The notes beneath the pieces were generated by a model. The model was given only the letters and a program-made list of their open reading frames with translations. It made no database searches and was not told the origin of the DNA. DNA of 64,000 bases from Gemmatirosa kalamazoonensis (GTDB lineage: Bacteria; Gemmatimonadota; Gemmatimonadetes; Gemmatimonadales; Gemmatimonadaceae). Shown here in pieces: positions 56,980 to 64,000 of the stretch. Position 1 is the first letter of the stretch. Each line of letters begins with the position of its first letter. The stretch is taken from NCBI RefSeq assembly GCF_000522985.1, contig NZ_CP007128.1:2278220-2342219 (forward strand), read 5' to 3'. Made by a program: the position numbers and the translations under genes.

Positions 56980-59433
56980 ATGTCGCAGCTCTGGAACGAC
57001 CCGCGCCAGGCGCTCCGCGCACTCGGGCGCGTGCCCGTCTTCACGCTCGCGGTGACGCTCACGCTCGGCCTGGGGATCGGGCTCGCGGCGGGTACCGCGG
57101 TGATCGCGCGCGCGGTGGCGTTCGCGGGCCTTCCGGTGCGCGACGCGGAGCGGGTCGTGGTGCTCTGGGGGAGCGACGCCGCGGGCACGTTGAGCCACCT
57201 GCCGCTCAGCCTCACCGACCTGCCGAGGTTCGCGGCCACCGTGCGCGGCCGGGCGGAGGTCGCGGGCGTCGACTACAACGGCGCGTGGCCATGGCCGTTC
57301 CGTGCGGTCGGCAGCGCCGACGCGCCGCTGCGGCTGCGCGGCAGCATCGCGAGCGGCAACCTGTTCCGCGTGCTGGGCGCGCGCCCGGTGCTCGGCCGCG
57401 CGCTGCGCCCGGAGGACGACGTGATCGGCGCGCCGCGTGTGATGGTGCTGAGTCACGCCGCGTGGCGCACCCAGTTCGGCGGCGATCCGCGCGTCATCGG
57501 CCGCACGCTGCACGCGGTGGTGTGGAACGCCGACTACACGATCGTCGGCGTCATGCCGCCGGGGCTCGACGAACCGCGCGGCGTGCAGTTCTGGACGGCG
57601 ATGGCGCCGACCGCCGCGGTGAACGGCTCGCTCGAGAAGTCGCCGTTCGACGTCGACGTCGTCGCGCGGCTCGCGCCCGGCACGTCGCCCGAGCAGCTGC
57701 GCGACGCGCTCACGCGGTTCTATCACGGCAAGACCGGACGGGCCGCATCGCTGTTCGGGACCGCGCGCGCCTCGGTGCGCACGCTGCCGACGCTCGTCGC
57801 CGGCGACGCGCGCCCCGCGTTCACGGCGCTCGCGGCCGCGGCGGCGATCGTGCTGCTCGTGACGTGTGGCAACGTCGCGGGGCTCGTGCTCGTCCGCGCC
57901 GCGCGACGCCGGCGCGAGCTCGCCGTGCGCGCCGCGATCGGCGCCGGCCGCGCGCGGCTGATCGGACAGCTGCTCGCCGAGCACGCGCTGCTCGCCACGG
58001 CCGGCGGCGCGTTGGGCGCGATCGTCGCCGCCGGCGCGGTGCGGGCGTTCGTGGCGCTCGCGCCGGCCGAGCTGCCGCGCATCGCGGACGTCGGCGTGGA
58101 CTGGTCGGTGCTCGTCGCCGCCGGCGCGGTCACCGCGGTCGTGGTGCTGCTCGTGGGCGTCGCGCCGGCGGTCGCTGCGTCGCGCGTCGCACCCGCGGAC
58201 ACGTTGGGCGGCGCGCGCGGCGCGGTGGGCCGACACGCGGACACGCGCGCGCGCCGCGCGCTCATCGGCACGCAGGTCACGCTCGCGCTCGTGGTGCTCG
58301 CGGGCGCGCTGCTCGTCGGCCGGAGCCTCGCGAACCTCGCCGCGCTCGATCTCGGCATCCCTGCCGCCGACCGTCTCGCGATCGTGCAATTGCTGCCGTC
58401 GGTCGGGGCGGGGGACTTCGACGGCGACGACGGCAACACGCGGTGGCTCGATGCGCTCGCCGCGGTGGCCGAGCGGCTTCGCGGCACGCCCGGTGTCGTC
58501 GCGGTCGCGCCGGTGGTCGCGCCGCCGTTCTCGGGCACGGGTGGATGGGACGGCCAGCTCGTGCCCGAGGGCGCCGCGCCTAACGATTCCGCGCGCGGCG
58601 TGTACCTCAACATGGAGTCGACGAGCGCCGACTACCTGAAGGTCACGGGCGTGCCGCTGCTGCGCGGCCGCTTCCTCACGGACGCCGATCGCGAGGGCGC
58701 GCCGAGCGTGATCGTGTTGAGCGCGCGCGGGGCGCGGCTGCTGTGGCCGAACGAGGACGCGGTCGGCAAGCGCGTGCACATGGGCGCCGGCGGGTCGCTG
58801 CTCACGGTCGTCGGCGTCGTCGGCGACACGCGCTACCGCGACTACTTCGATCCGCGGCCGTCGCTGTTCTTCCCGTACCGCCAGTTCGCGCAGCCGCCGA
58901 ACTACCTCGCGGTGCGCACGGCGCTCGATCCGTCGCTCGCGCTCGGCGCGGTGCGGCGCGCGGCACGCGAGGTCTCGACGGCGATCCTCGTGAGCGAGAC
59001 GGGGACGATGCGTCGCCTCGTCGCCGCACCCCTCGCGCGACCGCGACTGCTCACGGCGGTGCTCGCGTCGTACGCGCTCGTCACGGTGGTGCTCACGGTG
59101 GCCGGACTCTACGGCGTCGTCGCCGGCGCGGTCGCGCAGCGTCGCCGCGAGCTCGGCGTGCGCTCCGCGCTCGGCGCCACGCCGCGCGCGCTCGGGGCGC
59201 TGGTGCTCGGTGAGGGATTCCGCGTGGTGCTCGTCGGGGCGGCCGTGGGGCTGTTCGGCGCGGTCGCCGGCGGGCGGCTGCTCGCGGCGACGCTGCACGG
59301 CGTGTCGCCGGCGGACCCGCTCTCGTTAGGCGGCGCGGCCGTCGTGCTGCTCGGCGTCTGTCTCGCGGCGGCCGCCGTGCCGGCGTGGCGCGCGGCGCGC
59401 GCGGATCCGGCGGACGTGCTGCGGTCCGAATGA
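56980..59433 (+). CDS. ADOP family orphan permease 1 (MacB/FtsX-type)
   Basis: 817 residues with the duplicated MacB-core/FtsX layout: TM1 (PVFTLAVTLTLGLGIGLAAGTAVIARAV), a periplasmic core with the recurrent FRVLGARPVLGRALRPEDD and VMVLSHAAWRTQFGGDPRVIGRTL, a cluster of TM helices near the middle (AIVLLVTCGNVAGLVLVRAARRRRELAVRAAIGAGRARLIGQ), a second core and three C-terminal helices. Repeated RRRELGVRSALGATPR loops are the family's cytoplasmic coupling helices. No ATPase is encoded with the three permeases. ADOP stands for Acidobacterial duplicated orphan permease, and members occur in long arrays. The ribosome site is GGAGGG. Confidence 0.9.
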   Translation: MSQLWNDPRQALRALGRVPVFTLAVTLTLGLGIGLAAGTAVIARAVAFAGLPVRDAERVVVLWGSDAAGTLSHLPLSLTDLPRFAATVRGRAEVAGVDYNGAWPWPFRAVGSADAPLRLRGSIASGNLFRVLGARPVLGRALRPEDDVIGAPRVMVLSHAAWRTQFGGDPRVIGRTLHAVVWNADYTIVGVMPPGLDEPRGVQFWTAMAPTAAVNGSLEKSPFDVDVVARLAPGTSPEQLRDALTRFYHGKTGRAASLFGTARASVRTLPTLVAGDARPAFTALAAAAAIVLLVTCGNVAGLVLVRAARRRRELAVRAAIGAGRARLIGQLLAEHALLATAGGALGAIVAAGAVRAFVALAPAELPRIADVGVDWSVLVAAGAVTAVVVLLVGVAPAVAASRVAPADTLGGARGAVGRHADTRARRALIGTQVTLALVVLAGALLVGRSLANLAALDLGIPAADRLAIVQLLPSVGAGDFDGDDGNTRWLDALAAVAERLRGTPGVVAVAPVVAPPFSGTGGWDGQLVPEGAAPNDSARGVYLNMESTSADYLKVTGVPLLRGRFLTDADREGAPSVIVLSARGARLLWPNEDAVGKRVHMGAGGSLLTVVGVVGDTRYRDYFDPRPSLFFPYRQFAQPPNYLAVRTALDPSLALGAVRRAAREVSTAILVSETGTMRRLVAAPLARPRLLTAVLASYALVTVVLTVAGLYGVVAGAVAQRRRELGVRSALGATPRALGALVLGEGFRVVLVGAAVGLFGAVAGGRLLAATLHGVSPADPLSLGGAAVVLLGVCLAAAAVPAWRAARADPADVLRSE

Positions 59434-61880
59434 GCGCGGCGATGCCCACGCTCGCGCAGGACGCGCGGCTCGCGCTGCGCGGCTTCCGGCGCACGCCCGG
59501 CGTCTTCGTCACGGCGGTCGTCATTCTCGCGCTCGGCGTCGGCATGTCCGTCGCGATGTTCAGCGTGTTCCGCACGGTGCTCGTGCGCCGACTGCCCGTC
59601 GTCGACCAGGACCGCGTGGTGGTCATGTGGACGTACGTGGCGGACCCGCACACGGACGTGGTCACGGGCACCAAGGAGCTGTCGGTCGTGCGCCGCGAGT
59701 CGCGGACCATGCGGCGGATCGCCGCGATCGCGCACTGGCCGGCGACGCCCTCGCCGTTCGTCTACGGCGATCGGTCGGTCGAGCTGAGTCGCGGCATGGT
59801 GACGGGCAACTTCTTCGACGTGCTCGGCGCGCGCCCCGCGCTCGGCCGCCTGCTGCGGCCGAGCGACGACGAGGCCGACGCGTCGTCACCGGGCGACACG
59901 CGCGCGTCGCGGGCGATGGTGCTCGGGTATCGCGCGTGGCGCGAGAGGTTTGGCGGCGACTCGTCGGTGATCGGCCGTCACCTCGTCGAGCCGCTGCTCG
60001 GCACCGACTACACGATCGTCGGTGTCGCGCCGGCGGGACTCGCCTACCCGGCGGGCGTGGACTACTGGATCCCGATGTGGTCGGGGTGGCAGTCGAGCGT
60101 CTCCGCGTTCGCCGTCGCGCGGCTCGCGCCCGGCGCCACGGTCGCCGCCGCGCGCGACGAGTACCTCGCGATCGAGAAGCGCCTCACGCCGCAGCTCAAC
60201 CTCCGCGGCGCGCATGCCGCGACGTTCGCCGACACGGTGCTCGGCAGCGCGCGCCCGGTGCTCCAGGTGCTCACCGCAGCGGTCGGGCTGCTGCTCGCCA
60301 TCGCCTGCCTGAACGTCGGCAACCTGCTGCTGCTGCGGGCGGCGACGCGCGCACGCGAGCTGGTGGTCCGGCGCGCGTTAGGCGCGGGGTTCGGCGACCT
60401 CGCGCGGCCGCTCGTCGTCGAGGCGCTCGCGATCGCCGCGGCCGGGGGCGCGCTCGGGCTGCTCGTGGCGGCCACCGCGCTCCGCACGCTCGTCCGGTAC
60501 GCGCCGGTCCAGCTCCCGCGCCTCGACGAGGTGCGGCTCGCGGGCGCGCCGGTGGGCGTCGCGACGGCGATCGCGACGCTCGCGGTGCTCGTGTTCGGCG
60601 TCGCGCCCGCGCTGCTCGTCGCGCGCGGGCACGTCGCGGCGCCGCTCCGCCTCGACGCGCGCGCCGGCCACGAGACGGCGCGGCGGCGCGCACTGCGCCA
60701 CGCGCTCGTCGCGTCGCAGATGGCGCTCGCGATGGTGATGTCGGGCGGCGCCGCGCTGCTCGCGCGGAGCCTCGCGCGGCTCGAGTGGCAGGACACGGGC
60801 TTCGCGAGCGATCACCTCTCGGTGCTCTGGTACTCGTGGAACGCGCACAAGCAAGACTCGGTGCCCGAGCTGATCGCGCTGGGCGACCGCCTCGCGCGCC
60901 GCGTGCGCGCGATCCCCGGCGTCACGGCGGCGACACCGATCGTCGCGCCCCCGATGCTCGGCAACGGCGTGTGGCAGGTCCGCTTCGAGGTGGAGGGACA
61001 GGCGCCGGCCGCGGTGGCGGAGAACCCGCTGTTCCCCGTGGAGATGGGCGGGCCCGAGTTCTTCAGGACGTTCGGCGTGCGGCTCGTGCGCGGCCGGGCG
61101 TTCACGGCGCGCGACGACGCGGCGTCGCCGCTCGTCGTGATCGTGAGCGAGTCGGTCGCGCGCCGACTCTGGCCGGGGCGGGATCCGTTAGGCAAGCGGG
61201 TGCGCATCCCGGGCGCGAACGCCGGAGGCATCGCCGGCGGCGACGGGTGGCGGACGGTGGTCGGTGTCGCGCACGACACGCGGCTGCGCACGCTGCGCGA
61301 GGTCTCGCCGACCGTGTTCTTCCCGTCGCTCCAGGGCTACTGGCAGGGTTCGATCGCGATCCGCAGCGCCACGAGCCTGTCGGCCTTGGTGCCCGCGCTC
61401 CGCGCGGCCGGCCGCGAGGTCGACCCCGACGTCGAGCTGTGGAGCCGCCAGACGATGGACGAGATCCTCGCCGAGCCGCTCGCCGAGCCGCGGCTCGGTG
61501 CGCTGCTGACGTCGAGCTTCAGTGCCGTCGCGCTGCTGCTGTCGGGCGTCGGCCTGTTCGGCGCGATGGCGGCGCTCGTGCGCGATCGGACGCGGGAGTT
61601 CGGCATCCGCATGGCGTTGGGCGCCGCGCCGGGTCGCGTGCGCCTGGCGGTGCTGCGGCGGGCGGCGATCGTCGTGGGCTCGGGCGCGGCGGTCGGGCTC
61701 GCGATCACGCTTGTCGCGTCGCGCCTGCTCGCGGCGCTGCTCTTCGACGTGAGCGCGACGGATCCGCTCGCCCTCGGCGGCGCGTGCGGCGCGCTGCTCG
61801 CCGTCGCGCTCGTGGCCGCGCTCGTGCCCGCGCGCGCGGCGACGCGCGTCGATCCCGCGCGCACGCTGCGCGCGGACTGA
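59430..61880 (+). CDS. ADOP family orphan permease 2
   Basis: 816 residues, starting at an ATG within the stop of permease 1 (ATGA). The architecture is the same as in the neighbours: GVFVTAVVILALGVGMSVAMFSVFRTV at the N-terminus, DVLGARPALGRLLRPSDDEADASSPG with an acidic insert, LLLAIACLNVGNLLLLRAATRARELVVRRALGAGFG in the centre, and GLFGAMAALVRDRTREFGIRMALGAAPGRVRLAVLRR near the C-terminus. Several in-frame GTTAGGC motifs encode Ala-Leu-Gly or Pro-Leu-Gly through the rare TTA codon. The role is presumably assembly or extrusion of an envelope substrate, but no member has a well-proven function. Confidence 0.9.
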   Translation: MSAAMPTLAQDARLALRGFRRTPGVFVTAVVILALGVGMSVAMFSVFRTVLVRRLPVVDQDRVVVMWTYVADPHTDVVTGTKELSVVRRESRTMRRIAAIAHWPATPSPFVYGDRSVELSRGMVTGNFFDVLGARPALGRLLRPSDDEADASSPGDTRASRAMVLGYRAWRERFGGDSSVIGRHLVEPLLGTDYTIVGVAPAGLAYPAGVDYWIPMWSGWQSSVSAFAVARLAPGATVAAARDEYLAIEKRLTPQLNLRGAHAATFADTVLGSARPVLQVLTAAVGLLLAIACLNVGNLLLLRAATRARELVVRRALGAGFGDLARPLVVEALAIAAAGGALGLLVAATALRTLVRYAPVQLPRLDEVRLAGAPVGVATAIATLAVLVFGVAPALLVARGHVAAPLRLDARAGHETARRRALRHALVASQMALAMVMSGGAALLARSLARLEWQDTGFASDHLSVLWYSWNAHKQDSVPELIALGDRLARRVRAIPGVTAATPIVAPPMLGNGVWQVRFEVEGQAPAAVAENPLFPVEMGGPEFFRTFGVRLVRGRAFTARDDAASPLVVIVSESVARRLWPGRDPLGKRVRIPGANAGGIAGGDGWRTVVGVAHDTRLRTLREVSPTVFFPSLQGYWQGSIAIRSATSLSALVPALRAAGREVDPDVELWSRQTMDEILAEPLAEPRLGALLTSSFSAVALLLSGVGLFGAMAALVRDRTREFGIRMALGAAPGRVRLAVLRRAAIVVGSGAAVGLAITLVASRLLAALLFDVSATDPLALGGACGALLAVALVAALVPARAATRVDPARTLRAD

Positions 61881-61902
61881 ACCCCTACCCGGAAGGCCAA
61901 TC

Positions 61903-64000
61903 GTGTCGCACGTGCTGCAGGACGTCCGCCTCGCGCTCCGTGGCCTTCGCCGCGCGCCCGCGTTCACCGCCGCCGTCCTCGTCGTGCTCGCGTTGGGCAT
62001 CGGCATGGCGAGCGCGATGGTCACCGTGTACGACGCGGTGCTGCGCCGGCCGCTCCCGGTGCGGGACCAGGACCGCCTCGTCGCGCCGCGCACGTACGAC
62101 AAGGCCGGCGTCGAGCTCGCGCTGTGGCCCGAGGAGCTCGAGCAGCTCGGCCGCGACTCGCGCACCATGCGCGGCGTGGGCGGCTTCGCGCACTGGGGCT
62201 CCAACGAGACGCCGCTGCGCGACGGCGACCGCGCGCTGGTGCTCAACCGCAGCGTGGTCGCCGGCCCGTTCTTCGACGTCCTCGGCGCGCGCCCCACGCT
62301 CGGCCGCCTGCTGCGCCCCGAGGACCACGTGAAGGGTGCGCCGCCGGTCCTCGTGCTGAGCTACGCCGCATGGCGGCGCGATTTCGGCGGCGACCCGCGC
62401 GTCGTCGGCCGCAAGCTGCGCGAGCCGTACCAGCAGACGTGGTACACGATCGTCGGTGTCGCGCCGGCGGGGCTCGACTATCCGTTAGGCACCGACTACT
62501 GGATGCCGCTCGGTGGCTTCGCTCGCTCGCTGCTGAGCGTCGTCGCGCGCCTCGCGCCCGGCGCCACGCCGGCGGCGGCGCGCGCCGAGTACCTCGCGTT
62601 CTCGCGCCGGGTCGACGAGAAGCATCCGGTGCGCTTCGCCCCCGTGCGCGCCGAGGCGCCGCTGCTCGTGGATGCGATCGGCGGCGACGCGCGGCCGATG
62701 CTCGCGGCGCTCACCGCGGCCGTCGCGCTGCTGCTCGCGATCGCGTGCGTCAACGTCGGCAACCTGCTGCTCCTGCGCGCCACCGGCCGCGCGCGCGAGC
62801 TGGCGGTGCGGCGCGCGTTGGGCGCCGGCCCGGGCGCCGTCGCGCGCATGCTCGTCGTCGAGAGCGCGCTGCTGGGCGTCGTCGGCGGCGCGCTCGGCCT
62901 CGCGTGCGCCACGGTGCTCCTGCGCGCGCTCGTCGCGGTCGCGCCCGCGAAGCTGCCGCGCGTCGACGTCGTCTCGCTCGCCGGCGCGCCCGTGGCGATC
63001 GCCGCCGGCGTCACCGCGCTCGCCGTGCTGCTGTTCGGCGTCGCGCCCGCGCTCGTCGCCACGCGTGGCGCGCTCGCGGCCCTGCTCCGGCACGACGCGC
63101 GCTCGGGGCGCGAGTCGATCGGCCGGCGCCGCGTGCGACACGCGCTCGTCGCGGTACAGGTGGCGCTCGCGCTCGTCACGCTCGCCGGTGCCGGGCTCCT
63201 CGCGCGCAGCCTGCGTCGACTCGAGCGGCAGCCGTTAGGCTACACGCCCACGCACCTCGCGGTGCTCACGCTCGCCACCCCGGTGCCGCAGCCGGGGCCA
63301 CCCAAGGTCACGCCCGGCGGCACCATCGTCGACTGGGTCACGCTCGGCGAGCAGCTCCTCGCGCGCCTCGAGGCGCTGCCGGGCGTCGTCGCCGCGACGC
63401 CGGTCGTCGTACCGCCGTTCGTGGGCACGAACGTGTTCAACGTTCGCCTCGCGCCCGCCGACGCGCCCGACCCGCTCGCGGTCTCGGCGATGATGTCGTG
63501 GGAGATCGGCGGTCCGCACTACTTCGCGACGTTGGGCACCCCGCTGATCCGCGGGCGTGGCTTCAGTGCGACCGACGTCGAGAACGCGCCGCCGGTGGCC
63601 GTGGTGAGCGAGTCGCTCGCGCGCCGCTTCTGGGGCGACGGCGACCCGATCGGCCGCCGCCTGCGCGCGCCCGGCGACACGAGCGCGGTGACTATCATCG
63701 GCGTCGCCGCCGACACGCGGCTGCGCAGCCTGCGCGACCCGGCAATGGTCATCTACTACCCGTGGCGGCAGGGCTACTGGCAAGGGCTGTTCGCCATCCG
63801 CACCGACCGCGACCTCGCGCTCGTGCTGCCGTCCGTTCGCCGCCTGCTGCACGACGTCGACCCACGGATCGACCTCTGGCGCGCGCAGACGATGGACGAC
63901 TACCTCGCGGGTCCGCTGGCGCAGCCGCGTCTCAGCACGGTGCTGCTGTCCGGCTTCGGCGTCGTCGCCCTGCTGCTCGCCGCGATCGGCCTCTACGGCG
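61903..64000 (+). CDS. ADOP family orphan permease 3 (3' end cut by window edge)
   Basis: At least 699 residues. It starts with GTG at 61903 after a GGAAGG ribosome site, 22 bases after permease 2. Parts seen are VLQDVRLALRGLRRAPAFTAAVLVVLALGIGMASAM (TM1), FFDVLGARPTLGRLLRPEDH, the central LLLAIACVNVGNLLLLRATGRARELAVRRALGAGPG, the second core with GGPHYFATLGTPLIRGRGF, and the beginning of the C-terminal helices. About 110 residues appear to be missing. It is closest in sequence to permease 2, so the three arose by tandem duplication. Confidence 0.9.
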   Translation, partial: MSHVLQDVRLALRGLRRAPAFTAAVLVVLALGIGMASAMVTVYDAVLRRPLPVRDQDRLVAPRTYDKAGVELALWPEELEQLGRDSRTMRGVGGFAHWGSNETPLRDGDRALVLNRSVVAGPFFDVLGARPTLGRLLRPEDHVKGAPPVLVLSYAAWRRDFGGDPRVVGRKLREPYQQTWYTIVGVAPAGLDYPLGTDYWMPLGGFARSLLSVVARLAPGATPAAARAEYLAFSRRVDEKHPVRFAPVRAEAPLLVDAIGGDARPMLAALTAAVALLLAIACVNVGNLLLLRATGRARELAVRRALGAGPGAVARMLVVESALLGVVGGALGLACATVLLRALVAVAPAKLPRVDVVSLAGAPVAIAAGVTALAVLLFGVAPALVATRGALAALLRHDARSGRESIGRRRVRHALVAVQVALALVTLAGAGLLARSLRRLERQPLGYTPTHLAVLTLATPVPQPGPPKVTPGGTIVDWVTLGEQLLARLEALPGVVAATPVVVPPFVGTNVFNVRLAPADAPDPLAVSAMMSWEIGGPHYFATLGTPLIRGRGFSATDVENAPPVAVVSESLARRFWGDGDPIGRRLRAPGDTSAVTIIGVAADTRLRSLRDPAMVIYYPWRQGYWQGLFAIRTDRDLALVLPSVRRLLHDVDPRIDLWRAQTMDDYLAGPLAQPRLSTVLLSGFGVVALLLAAIGLYG

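Noticed and set aside
120..63240. TTAGGC as a telomere-type repeat (it equals the nematode telomere hexamer)
   Set aside because: Copies are single and dispersed in both orientations, never in tandem.
56980..64000. MacB ABC transporter call for the three permeases
   Set aside because: There is no ATP-binding domain in any of them; the length and duplicated core fit ADOP permeases.
1..64000. tRNA, rRNA, integrase, transposase or attachment sites
   Set aside because: I looked for these on both strands and found no cloverleaf, rRNA signature, recombinase motif or duplicated att-like sequence.

Overview
The window is very GC-rich, with long overlapping shadow frames on both strands, and reads as a chromosome segment of a diderm soil or rhizosphere bacterium, most likely a Gemmatimonadota. 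The pointers are many small lipoproteins with Asp/Ser/Ala-rich linkers, PEP-CTERM proteins, large TPR-type Ser/Thr kinases, S9 peptidases, ADOP-type orphan permeases and TolC/RND efflux systems. The assignment is inferred from gene content; there is no rRNA or other phylogenetic marker here. I saw no tRNA, rRNA, insertion sequence, prophage or CRISPR array.

Layout. 1-2.7 kb (minus): end of an efflux operon, TolC then HlyD adaptor, running off the left edge. 2.8-4.6 kb: cytidylate-kinase-like protein, Ig-like lipoprotein, small hypothetical. 4.7-6.7 kb: two translationally coupled ZIP transporters divergent from a SET-domain methyltransferase. 6.7-19.6 kb: PEP-CTERM protein, zinc-ribbon Ser/Thr kinase, and a run of envelope genes (SGNH-like lipoprotein, L,D-transpeptidase, several lipoproteins, a DUF1906 protein, a DUF4142 pair) with cysteine synthase, a GlcG/HbpS-like protein and an erythromycin esterase among them. 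19.7-29.5 kb: S9 peptidase, lipoprotein, 1061-aa kinase and an MFS/spermidine synthase fusion. 29.5-32.4 kb: PEP-CTERM protein converging on an alpha-oxoamine synthase across a perfect hairpin. 32.4-38.1 kb (minus): SDR, a salicylyl-CoA-hydroxylase-type fused flavoenzyme, quinone oxidoreductase and cytochrome P450. 38.2-45.4 kb: TetR-TolC-HlyD-RND efflux operon with a palindromic operator. 45.4-51.6 kb: repeat block, DedA protein, M15-like peptidase and two tandem M8-type metallopeptidases. 51.6-56.8 kb (minus): frameshifted S9 peptidase, DAO-type oxidoreductase, repeat block, secreted MetX-like hydrolase. 57-64 kb: three ADOP permeases in a row, the last cut by the right edge.

How the genes work together. 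Most products act in or beyond the inner membrane: metal uptake, two tripartite-type efflux systems, wall remodelling, secreted peptidases and eukaryote-like kinases. Operons are tight: ATGA, GTGA, TAATG or TGATG start/stop overlaps couple at least seven gene pairs.

Two signals are not explained by genes. (1) The non-palindromic heptamer GTTAGGC/GCCTAAC occurs about 42 times in both orientations, in coding and non-coding DNA and in different reading frames, and imposes the otherwise avoided TTA and CTA codons. (2) A class of elements made of a short tandem repeat followed by its own inverse occurs at about five places with different unit sequences. One sits in frame inside the linker of the fused flavoenzyme.
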